From Myxococcus guangdongensis (GTDB taxonomy: Bacteria > Myxococcota > Myxococcia > Myxococcales > Myxococcaceae), in assembly GCF_024198255.1 (NCBI RefSeq), contig NZ_JAJVKW010000008.1:186001-250000 (forward strand): 64,000 nucleotides of DNA, given 5' to 3'. The position numbers were made by a program, and so were the translations under genes. Positions 39,201-44,703 of this stretch are shown here, one piece after another. Below the pieces are notes generated by a model. It made no database searches. It worked only from the letters and a program-made list of their open reading frames with translations, and was not told where the DNA came from. Position 1 is the stretch's first letter. Each line of letters starts with the position of its first letter.

Positions 39201-39660
39201 CTCCCTGGCCGCGAGCCCGCAGCCGCTCGCCGCCGTGAGGGAGCCGCTCTTCGCCGCCGCCGTGCCCCTGCACGCCGACTCCATCACCTCGTTCATCGAG
39301 GGCGAACACCGCGTCATCATCCACACCGTGGAAGGACAGGTGAAGCGCGGCACCATCCGCGACGCGGACCTGCTCGATGAAGTCATCTCCCTGGAGCAGC
39401 AGAGCGGCTTCGCTCCCGAGCAGATTCCCGGCAAGCGCGTGAAGGCCATCTTCTTCATGCTCCCCGCCGGCGCGCGTCAGCCCCAGGCCGAGGGCCAGAA
39501 GATTCGCGTCACCTTCAACGACGGTCGCCAGGTCGCGGGCTTCTCCCAGGACTTCAAGAGCACCACCCCGGGCTTCTTCGTCGTCCCCGCCGACCAGCGC
39601 ACCAACACCGCGCGCATCTTCATCTACCGCGCCAGCGTCCAGGCCGTCGCCGAAGGCTGA
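33298..39660 (+). CDS. Giant 2120-residue low-complexity repeat protein
   Basis: The N-terminal module (residues 1-42, MREFRFLDEKRKLGSLSPVEE core) resembles the start of myxobacterial PilZ-type proteins. A Tyr/Gln block (about 55-218) has three copies of YYGADGQWYAYPAGYD and nine YDPNQAYA units. An acidic Ser/Glu/Ala region runs to about 815. About 35 copies of an octad like ELPADAVQ follow, in a 27-30-residue unit with two Glu-Trp pairs, between about 820 and 1810. Between Arg679 and Arg1955 there is no Lys or Arg. The last 135 residues are folded-looking (KIRVTFNDGRQVAGFSQDF, FFVVPADQRTN), similar to DUF6982 modules. There is no signal peptide or helix anchor. The function is unknown; it may act as a scaffold or condensate protein. 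Confidence 0.88.
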   Translation: MSDTRAAMREFRFLDEKRKLGSLSPVEEARWGELRGLLGIQDAPADASSWQQPEAAAPQGYYGADGQWYAYPAGYDPNQAYAQQPQGYYGADGQWYAYPAGYDSNQAQGYYGADGQWYAYPAGYDPNQAYAQQGYDPNQAYAQQPYDPNQAYAGYPQQGYDPNQAYAQQGYDPNQAYAQQGYDPNQAYAQQGYDPNQAYAQQGYDPNQAYAQQQGWTGQEHASAQDPSAYAPQPAPESENLHLSSDDIDIPSLSEPAPWMAPAATPEVSAPVSESAPDTSSFEDVMEVSETEDASDFEPAPPVEALASAEDDFSELGGAEESAAATHEPEPSLESSFADLSLEVETTPDVAETPVLEAQPVEEASFASSEVEVPSSEVELLDASAESEPVLAEDLSPAPVDEAWASAPLAVDPLESSPTEVADSNDIIDVGAMESAEPIALDSGDLAEESFADTQPTVDTSDLGAEELVLDASEVSDASPSTVELSAGDVDAGTAAEEIALDASDVSEVSESTGDAAPATEQVRTMEASDSEVWTASTATSEDRATEGESPTFDVAEVGAEVAPTTPLPFSSSTVPSLELRSVQVGPDLQADTIEVDTEAASSSQDAFDLSGNPEEAVPLATAGDFLEPGQFTASAERGLDLPAYSGAEEDWSTQSSELEPLASSAGMASQMTDGSVPREAQAEWSSGEASAEGGSAEWSSATAQGSDVIELQPEWASANAEAAQPTWDATGEQPAEASSTEWSTSEAQPEWSATSEVALTEELAATPSSEWSTGEAGVEATATSSTEDATSAAWDASEAEQTQNTSENTAAQPEWSATEELPADAVQTDGSTSSTETPEAQPEWSATEELPSDAVQAEWSAASTETPAAQPEWAATPDAVQSEWSASTEELPADAVQAEWSASSTETPDAQPEWAATSPETPAEQSEWAAVEELPADAVQAEWSASSAEVTPAQPEWAAAEELPADAVQTEWSATSTETPAAQEQWAATEELPADAVQAEWSSAEATAAQPEWAATPEIAPDAVQAEPSASSTEVTDAQPEWATTEELPADAVQAEWSAASTETPAAQAEWAAAEELPADAVQAEWSSSTAETQAAQPEWATTEELPADAVQAEWSATSTETPAAQAEWTATAELPADAVQSEWSASSEEAPAAQPEWAATEELPADAVQAEWSATSTEAPAAQPEWAATEELPADAVQSEWSASSTETPAAQAEWAATEELPAEAVQTEWSASSTETPAAQPEWTSTGELPADAVQSEWSASSTETPAAQAEWAATEELPPDAVQAEWSSTETPAAQPEWATTEELPADAVQAEWSSTETPAAQPEWATTEELPADAVQAEWSSTETPAAQPEWSATEELPADAVQTEWSSSSTETPAAQSEWAATEELPADAVQSDWASSSTETPAAQHAWAATEELPADAVQAEWPATATATPAAQPEWSATEELPADAVQTEWSAASPEAPTAQTEWSATPELAPDAVQPEWSASSTETPAAQAEWSSAEELPADAVQAEWASAPEIAPDAAQSEESASSTAAQPEWAATTEELPADAVQAEWSSAEELPADAVQAEWSPHSTEAPSAQSQWSATPELAADAAQTEWSASTAEAPTAQPEWAAAEELPADAVQAEWSTSTAESPAAQAEWAATEELPADAVQAEWASSSTETPAAQPEWASTEELPADAVQAEWSTTEDPAAQSEWAATEELPADAVQDEWSSSETPAAQSEWAASSTQPAQPEWSATEELPADAVLAEEPTASTEAPTAQPEWSTTEELPADAVQAEWADDSHASAAEAPGQHAWSATEELPADAVQSEWSSAQDSSTWNNSEAAQPEWSATAEAANTQTEWSEAPVDVEPMVELSATEQVSAEPIQAEEVSWAEEQPATPATSWQAQNGHAFGASVTDLSAAIEEEEVPVELEQEQELAEIELVEEAPEPTPQPATAVAAAAMSAALRSPSYPAPPARATPSLAASPQPLAAVREPLFAAAVPLHADSITSFIEGEHRVIIHTVEGQVKRGTIRDADLLDEVISLEQQSGFAPEQIPGKRVKAIFFMLPAGARQPQAEGQKIRVTFNDGRQVAGFSQDFKSTTPGFFVVPADQRTNTARIFIYRASVQAVAEG
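33470..33945 (+). repeat. Tandem Tyr/Gln codon repeats within giant gene
   Basis: This stretch encodes three near-identical copies of a module beginning YYGADGQWYAYPAGYD, and nine copies plus one variant of YDPNQAYA(QQ). The short units are about 30-33 bp. Synonymous differences are few, pointing to expansion by slippage or recombination. Confidence 0.9.
35755..38740 (+). repeat. About 35 repeats of an 81-90 bp unit within giant gene
   Basis: The unit encodes sequences like EWAATEELPADAVQAEW followed by a Ser/Thr/Glu/Ala/Pro spacer ending AQP or AQA. I counted 35 octads including degenerate forms (EIAPDAVQ, ELAADAAQ). Between 37161 and about 37400 three consecutive units have exactly 81-bp periodicity and almost identical bases, so they are recent duplicates. 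Confidence 0.92.
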
Positions 39661-39684
39661 AGCCCTCCACGACAATCCACACCC

Positions 39685-39720
39685 GAGGGGCCCCACCACC
39701 GTGGCGGCCCCTCTTTCATT
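39685..39720 (+). terminator. Rho-independent-like terminator of giant gene
   Basis: GAGGGGCC (39685-39692) pairs with GGCCCCTC (39706-39713), and CCAC/GTGG pair inside the loop. TTTCATTT follows immediately on the plus strand. It is 24 bp after the stop codon. Confidence 0.75.
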
Positions 39721-39759
39721 TCCCCCACACACCCGCGCCAGCACGAGCCGCCCATCCGA

Positions 39760-39796
39760 AAAACGAAGAAGGGCCCCCACACCGTGGAGGCCCTTC
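39760..39796 (-). terminator. Rho-independent-like terminator of yceI-type gene
   Basis: Read on the minus strand, GAAGGGCC and GGCCCTTC (39789-39796 with 39768-39775) form a stem with an inner CCAC/GTGG extension, followed by TTCGTTTTTC. It faces the plus-strand terminator of the giant gene. Confidence 0.75.
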
Positions 39797-39829
39797 ATTC
39801 ACTTCAGTCGCTGTCGACCGACCCGCTGA

Positions 39830-40453
39830 CTACTTCTTCGCGGGGGCCGCGGCAGGGGCCGCGGGCGCCTTCTTCGTCAGGGACAGGTCCAGGTTCACGG
39901 TGACTTCCTCACCCACCGCCACGCCGCCCGTCTCCAGCGCCGTGTTGTAGGTCAGGCCGAAGTCCTTGCGGTTCAGCTTCGTCGTCGCGGACACGCCCGT
40001 GCGGGTGTTGCCCCAGGGGTCCTTCGACTCCGCCGACGGGCCCGTGACGTCCAGGACGACCGGCTTGGTGACGCCGTGCATGGTCAGGTTGCCGGAGACC
40101 TTCAGCTTGCCCTCGCCCGCCTTCTCCACCTTCGTCGACTTGAAGGTGATGGTGGGGAACTTCGCCGTGTCGAAGAAGTCCGGCGCGCGCAGGTGCTCGT
40201 CACGCTTGGCGTTGCCCGTGTTCACCGTCGCCGCGTCGAGCGTGGCCTCCACGGTGGACTTGGTGATGTCCTTGTCGTCCAGGTTCACCGCGCCCTGCTT
40301 GATGTTGAACGAGCCCGTCACGTTCGACACCATCATGTGCTTCACGGTGAAGCCCGCGCTGGAGTGGGCCGGGTCCACGTCCCACGTGGCGGCAAAGGCG
40401 AGGGACGGCAGGGCCACCAGCAGGGCAATCGCGCTCTTCAGGGTCGTCTTCAT
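39830..40453 (-). CDS. YceI-family periplasmic lipid-binding protein
   Basis: This 207-residue protein has a signal peptide (cleavage near LAFA) and the YceI/lipocalin-like domain. It starts TWDVDPAHSSAGFTVKHMMVSNVTG and includes ATIDAATVNTGNAKRDEHLRA-like sequence and PTITFKSTKV. The C-terminal tail is Lys/Ala/Pro-rich (KKAPAAPAAAPAKK). Members bind isoprenoid or quinone-like lipids in the periplasm; the ligand here is unknown. The dioxygenase gene ends 34 bp upstream on the same strand, so the two are probably co-transcribed. Confidence 0.92.
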   Translation of the reverse strand: MKTTLKSAIALLVALPSLAFAATWDVDPAHSSAGFTVKHMMVSNVTGSFNIKQGAVNLDDKDITKSTVEATLDAATVNTGNAKRDEHLRAPDFFDTAKFPTITFKSTKVEKAGEGKLKVSGNLTMHGVTKPVVLDVTGPSAESKDPWGNTRTGVSATTKLNRKDFGLTYNTALETGGVAVGEEVTVNLDLSLTKKAPAAPAAAPAKK

Positions 40454-40486
40454 AGGGGTGTGCTCCTCGAATGATGAACTGCGGGT

Positions 40487-41362
40487 TCAGGCGCGCAGCG
40501 CGAAGCTGCGCATGGACAAAGTTCCGTGATGGAAGCCCTCGAACACGGGGGTGATGCGGTCTTCGGCGAGGGCGGCTCCGAGGACGAAGTACAGCGGCAA
40601 CAAATGCTCGGCCCTTGGATGCGCGAGCGTCGCATTCGGTGCATCCAACCATGATTGAAGCCCCGTGAAGTCGCGCGCCTCCAGCTTCTGCGCGACCCAC
40701 GTGTCGAACGACTGCGCCCACGGCTCCGGGGACGCGTCCTTCTGATGGAAATTCACCCGGCGCAGGTTGTGGACGATGCCACCACTGCCCATCAGCAGCA
40801 CGCCTTCCTGACGCAGCGGCCGCAGCACCTCGCCCATCCGCGCGATGTCCGCCGCGCTCGCGCCCAGCGGCATCGACACCTGCACCACCGGCAACGTCGC
40901 GCGTGGAAACGTGTGAAGCAGCGGTACCCACGCGCCGTGGTCCAGCCCGCGCTCGCCATCCGCGACGGCCTTCAGGCCCGCGGACTTCAGCCGGCCCACC
41001 ACCTCCGAGGCCAGCGCGGGCGCGCCCGGCACCGCGTAGCGCAGCTGGTACAGCGCGTTCGGAAAACCGTAGAAGTCATAGACGAGCGGCGGCCGCTCGC
41101 TGGCGGTGACGCGCACCTCGCCGGGCGTCTCCCAGTGCGCGGAGACGACGACGAGCGCCTTCGCCGTCGACACGCCCTCGCCGAAGCCCTTGAGCGCTCG
41201 CGGGTACGCGTCCGTGTCCAGCGCCACCATCGGCGAGCCGTGGGAGACGAAGAGCGCAGGGGCCTTCGCCTGGCCGCTCGCCGAGCCCGTGCCCAGCGCG
41301 CCCGCCACCCCGGCCGCCGCCATGCCCTGCAGCACTCCTCGCCTGTCCAAGCCGCCTCCCAT
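40487..41362 (-). CDS. DODA-type extradiol ring-cleavage dioxygenase (LigB/YgiD family)
   Basis: This 291-residue enzyme has metal ligands His41 (VSHGSP), His76 (SAHWETPG) and His142 (LDHGAWVPLL), plus a late HHGTLSM. It resembles 4,5-DOPA dioxygenase extradiol proteins, which cleave catechol rings with Fe(II) or zinc bound. The N-terminus contains LDRRGVLQG followed by a hydrophobic Ala/Gly run, which looks like a Tat signal; this is unusual because E. coli YgiD is cytoplasmic. I chose the ATG at 41362. A -24/-12 promoter match lies just upstream, and a sigma-54 activator is divergent. Confidence 0.88.
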   Translation of the reverse strand: MGGGLDRRGVLQGMAAAGVAGALGTGSASGQAKAPALFVSHGSPMVALDTDAYPRALKGFGEGVSTAKALVVVSAHWETPGEVRVTASERPPLVYDFYGFPNALYQLRYAVPGAPALASEVVGRLKSAGLKAVADGERGLDHGAWVPLLHTFPRATLPVVQVSMPLGASAADIARMGEVLRPLRQEGVLLMGSGGIVHNLRRVNFHQKDASPEPWAQSFDTWVAQKLEARDFTGLQSWLDAPNATLAHPRAEHLLPLYFVLGAALAEDRITPVFEGFHHGTLSMRSFALRA

Positions 41363-41377
41363 GATGGCGCCTTCTAC

Positions 41378-41394
41378 TGCAACCCCAGGACCAA
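41378..41394 (-). promoter_or_regulatory. Candidate sigma-54 promoter before dioxygenase gene
   Basis: Read on the minus strand, TTGGTCCTGGGGTTGCA matches TTGGCAC-N5-TTGCA in both invariant doublets and the spacing. Transcription would start near 41367, only about 5 bases before the chosen ATG. The divergent gene encodes a sigma-54 activator, which supports the call. Confidence 0.5.
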
Positions 41395-41438
41395 CGTCCC
41401 CGGGATTCCAACCCCCTGAAATGACTCCCACCCCGCAA

Positions 41439-41451
41439 CCTGTCGTGCAGG
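41439..41451. promoter_or_regulatory. Inverted repeat CCTG-N5-CAGG between dioxygenase and activator
   Basis: A perfect 4-bp half-site palindrome with 5-base spacing sits between the two divergent genes, about 50 bp upstream of the -24 element on the minus strand. It may be an activator site. The match is short, so chance is possible. Confidence 0.3.
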
Positions 41452-41503
41452 AAACATCTCAAAACGATAGAGAGAGGCATCACTTTGGAAGGAGCGGGAC
41501 ACC

Positions 41504-43141
41504 GTGGCGGGTCAATTCGAGCTGGGGCTGGGCGAGCTCTTGTCCTTCGAACCGGGGGGCGGGCTCATCCACTTCGCGGGGCAGCGGGTGCTGCTCATGG
41601 ACCCGGTGGCGTTGGGGTTGCTGCGCAAGGAGCTGGTGAACCTGATGGGGATGACGGCCGCGCGGGGCATCTTCACGCGGCTGGGCTACGCGCACGGCTG
41701 GCGCACGGCGGAGGCGATGAAGGGGGCGGTGCCCTGGACGGACGAGTCCTTGTGGCGCCGCGCGGGCGGGCGGCTGCACACGCTGCAGGGCCAGGTGCGG
41801 GTGGAGAAGGTGGAGCGCAAGCCCGAGGAGGGCCCGGAGCCCTTCGCCGAGGCGCAGTGGCGCGACTCGTACGAGGCCGAGCAGCACCTGTTGCACCTGG
41901 GCCGCGCGGACCACCCGGTGTGCTGGAGCCTCACCGGCTTCGCGTCCGGCTACATGAGCTACGTCAACGGCCGCGAAATCTACTGCACGGAGATGCGCTG
42001 CGTGGGCCAGGGGGACGCGGCGTGCCACATCGTCGGCCGCCCGTCGGAGGAGTGGAGCACCGAGTGCAAGGAGGTGCTGCGCTTCTATGAGACGCAGTGC
42101 ATGGAGGGCGTGCTCGCGCAGGTGACGGACGCGCTGAAGCAGGCGGAGCGCAAGCTGCGCGCCAAGCGCCAGTCGCTCGCGCGCGCGGGCGTGACGGAGG
42201 ACCCGGCCGGCATGGTGGCGCGCGCGGAGGCCATGCAGCGGGTCATCAACCTGGGGCGCCGCGCGGCGAAGGTGGACTCCACGGTGCTCGTCACCGGTGA
42301 GAGCGGCGTGGGCAAGGAGCGCATCGCCCGCCTCATCCACGACGAGTCCACGCGCGCGCACAAGGCCTTCGTCGCCGTCAACTGCGCCGCCGTCACCGAG
42401 AGCCTGCTGGAGAGCGAGCTGTTCGGCCACGTGAAGGGCGCCTTCACCGGCGCGACGCACGACAGGCCGGGCCTCTTCGAGGCCGCGCACGGTGGCACCC
42501 TCTTCCTGGATGAAGTGGGCGAGGTGCCGGCCTCCATGCAGGCCAAGCTCTTGCGCGCGCTGCAGGAGAAGGAGGTGCGGCGCGTGGGAGAGAACACCAG
42601 CCGCAAGGTGGACGTGCGCGTGGTGGCCGCCACCAACCGCGAGCTGAGCGAAGAGGTGAAGGCTGGCCGCTTCCGCCAGGACCTCTACTACCGCCTGCGC
42701 GTCATCGAGCTGCGCATCCCGCCCTTGCGCGAGCGGCGCGAGGACATCCTGCCCCTGGCCCGGCTGTTGCTCGCCGAGGCCGCGGAGCGACTGGGCCGCA
42801 AGGTGTCGGGCCTGTCACCGGACGCCGCCGACCAGCTCCTGCGCTACGAGTGGCCCGGCAACGTGCGCGAGCTGGGCAACGCCCTGGAGCGCGCGGTGGC
42901 CCTGTGCGAGGGAAGCCGCGTGGAGCGCGAGGACCTGCCGGAGGAGGTGCGGGCCGCGCCGCCGAGCCTGGTGCCCAGCGGCAACCCGCGCAGGCTCGAG
43001 GACATGGAGAAGGAGTACATCCTCGCGGTGCTGGCGCAGAACGCGGGCAACCGCTCACGCACCGCCGAGCAGCTCGACATCGGCGTGGCCACGCTCTACC
43101 GCAAGCTCAAGCAGTACGGCCACCCGGAGGCGGCCCACTGA
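41504..43141 (+). CDS. XylR/DmpR-type sigma-54-dependent activator with V4R sensor domain
   Basis: This 545-residue protein starts at GTG (41504) after GGAAGGAG. The N-terminal XylR-type domain (about 10-110; HFAGQRVLLMDPVALGLLRKEL, in part) and a V4R domain (about 130-200; FASGYMSYVNGREIYCTEMRCVGQGD in pieces, with conserved Cys residues) bind small aromatic effectors in known members. The AAA+ domain (Walker A GESGVGKE about 264, GAFTGA about 311, DEVGEVPAS) and a Fis-type HTH (RTAEQLDIGVATLYRKL) follow. Unlike NtrC it needs no phosphorylation. It is divergent from a ring-cleavage-family dioxygenase, its likely target. Confidence 0.93.
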   Translation: MAGQFELGLGELLSFEPGGGLIHFAGQRVLLMDPVALGLLRKELVNLMGMTAARGIFTRLGYAHGWRTAEAMKGAVPWTDESLWRRAGGRLHTLQGQVRVEKVERKPEEGPEPFAEAQWRDSYEAEQHLLHLGRADHPVCWSLTGFASGYMSYVNGREIYCTEMRCVGQGDAACHIVGRPSEEWSTECKEVLRFYETQCMEGVLAQVTDALKQAERKLRAKRQSLARAGVTEDPAGMVARAEAMQRVINLGRRAAKVDSTVLVTGESGVGKERIARLIHDESTRAHKAFVAVNCAAVTESLLESELFGHVKGAFTGATHDRPGLFEAAHGGTLFLDEVGEVPASMQAKLLRALQEKEVRRVGENTSRKVDVRVVAATNRELSEEVKAGRFRQDLYYRLRVIELRIPPLRERREDILPLARLLLAEAAERLGRKVSGLSPDAADQLLRYEWPGNVRELGNALERAVALCEGSRVEREDLPEEVRAAPPSLVPSGNPRRLEDMEKEYILAVLAQNAGNRSRTAEQLDIGVATLYRKLKQYGHPEAAH

Positions 43142-43150
43142 CGCCGCGGC

Positions 43151-43888
43151 TCAGTTCAGGTACTGGTCGCGGTCCGGCTTGTCCTTGTTCTTGCCCACCA
43201 CGTGCAGGTGCTTGGAGCGGTCCTTCAGCTGACGCTGCAGCCGCCAGTGCTGCAGCTGCAGCATGAAGCGCTTGGGGCTGGCGCCCTTGACGTAGGCGAA
43301 CACCAGCACCAGCGCGACGACGTGCGGCAGCTGGCTCAGGAAGCCCGCCGTCAGCACGCGCAGCACCACGAAGCCCGCGCCGATGCCGGCGAAGGCGTTG
43401 CCCGACAGGGGGATGCCCCAGAAGTTCGTCTGCCCCTTGCCGATGACCAGGCCGTAGGCGACCCACAGCACCGAGCCCATCACCCAGCCGCCCTGGTAGC
43501 CCGCGGGCAGCGGCATGAAGAGCCCCACCACGCCCAGCACGTAGCCGGCGAGCGCCGTGCAGCCCACCGCCACCATCACGAGCCGCTTCGCGCCCCAGTA
43601 GCTCTCCAGCCACCCGCCGATGGACCACAGGAGCAGCGCGCCGAAGAGGATGCTGAACGGCTCGCTCTCGATGAAGGCGTAGGTGAAGGGCTGCCAGAGG
43701 AAGAAGTTGTTGAAGACGGTGTTCGGCGACAGCAGCAGGAGCACGCTGTTGCCCGCGCCCTGGTAGCGCAGCACCAGGAAGAGCACGGAGCCCGCCACCA
43801 GGCCCACCGCCAGCTTGGACGCCGTGGTCTCCAGGCCGGGGACCCCACCACCGCCACCCCGGCCGCCGAAGCTGCGCATCGGTCGCAT
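43151..43888 (-). CDS. Rhomboid-like membrane protein, probably inactive
   Basis: This 245-residue protein has a Gly-rich start and six or so helices. Rhomboid-like features are NNFFLWQPFTYAFIE, a WR-like region GGWLESYWGAKRL, and GWVMGSVLWVAYGL where the catalytic GxSx would lie. The last helix region (NAFAGIGAGFVVLRVL) lacks the catalytic His. The C-terminal cytoplasmic tail is strongly basic (WRLQRQLKDRSKHLHVVGKNKDKPDR in part). It may be a rhomboid pseudoprotease or a TMEM115-like protein. It is convergent with the activator gene, with a 9-bp gap. Confidence 0.72.
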   Translation of the reverse strand: MRPMRSFGGRGGGGGVPGLETTASKLAVGLVAGSVLFLVLRYQGAGNSVLLLLSPNTVFNNFFLWQPFTYAFIESEPFSILFGALLLWSIGGWLESYWGAKRLVMVAVGCTALAGYVLGVVGLFMPLPAGYQGGWVMGSVLWVAYGLVIGKGQTNFWGIPLSGNAFAGIGAGFVVLRVLTAGFLSQLPHVVALVLVFAYVKGASPKRFMLQLQHWRLQRQLKDRSKHLHVVGKNKDKPDRDQYLN

Positions 43889-43972
43889 TCATTCCTCCAC
43901 TACGGGCTCGACAAGTCGACCAAAGGTGGTGGAACCCCGCCTGCTTCGCAACCCCAAACGACGAAGGGCGCC

Positions 43973-44005
43973 CCACCCGGTCCCGGGAGAGCGCCCTCGT
44001 ACGTC
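43973..44005 (-). terminator. Hairpin downstream of 67-residue gene
   Basis: AGGGCGC (43973-43979) pairs with GCGCCCT (43999-44005), with further CCCGG pairing in the loop. Minus-strand sequence TTCGTCGTTTGGGG follows, so it probably terminates the small gene ending at 44032. Confidence 0.5.
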
Positions 44006-44031
44006 GACGTCCAGCGTCGCGAACCGCCGAA

Positions 44032-44235
44032 TCAGGCCGACTTCGCGCGGTAGAAAATCGTGATGGTCAGACAGTGGAACTCCTTGTCCGAGGACTGGGT
44101 CACCACCTTGTCCACCACCTCGATGTTGACCAGATTCTCCTTGAGCCACTTGGTGATGTTCTCACCCATGTTCTCGCGATCACGCGCGAGCGTGGTGGAG
44201 AACACCTTGACTCCCGTGAAGCTCGTAACGCCCAT
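44032..44235 (-). CDS. Small conserved protein, possibly Cse60-like
   Basis: This 67-residue soluble protein reads MGVTSFTGVKVFSTTLARD, then a helix (ENMGENITKWLKENLV) and two strands (VVDKVVTQSSD and FHCLTITIFYRAK). The strand-helix-strand layout and the KVF...NITKWLKEN pattern recall the small Cse60 sporulation-associated family of Firmicutes, but the similarity is only in style. The base composition is noticeably lower in GC than its neighbours. The ATG at 44235 is preferred over 44295. Confidence 0.65.
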   Translation of the reverse strand: MGVTSFTGVKVFSTTLARDRENMGENITKWLKENLVNIEVVDKVVTQSSDKEFHCLTITIFYRAKSA

Positions 44236-44451
44236 TCCGACCCTCGTCTCAAGCTGAGATTCTGGACGTTTACCCCGAGACGATTCCGCTATCAAGAAAC
44301 GGGCCCGATTTACCGGCCTTGAGCGGTCCTGGTGGCCCCACCCCGGCCCCTCCCTGGCGCCAAGGCGCCCACCGTCACGCAGCGGACATCCCGGGCCCTC
44401 CTGCGGGCCAGGACCTCGCGCGGGTGGACGCCCACGCGAGGCCCGCGTGCG

Positions 44452-44703
44452 TCACGGGCGGGCGGCGGCGGCCCGACGGTTCTGACAGGAGACCTCGTCC
44501 TTGCAGGCGGGGCCGATGCCCTCCGGGTGGGCGGTGAGGGGCGTCTTGTCGCTCTCCTCCACGCCGCACACGACACACTTGCGCTTGCGGTTGCGGCGCT
44601 CGGCCCGACGCTGCTCGGCGATGGCCTTGGCCCGCTCGCGGGCCGTCTTCGCATCCACCTCGTTCGTCATCTCGCGTCCCGGTTGGAAGTCGTGTTCGGG
44701 CAT
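44452..44703 (-). CDS. Small zinc-ribbon-like protein coupled to thiolase
   Basis: This 83-residue protein is very basic in its middle (EQRRAERRNRKRK) and has a CVVC pair followed by a second pair in ACKDEVSC, a plausible four-Cys zinc site. Its ATG overlaps the thiolase stop codon by one base (TGATG), so translation is coupled. I cannot assign a function; the charge suggests nucleic-acid or acidic-protein binding. A second start (Met12, 44670) is possible. Confidence 0.65.
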   Translation of the reverse strand: MPEHDFQPGREMTNEVDAKTARERAKAIAEQRRAERRNRKRKCVVCGVEESDKTPLTAHPEGIGPACKDEVSCQNRRAAAARP

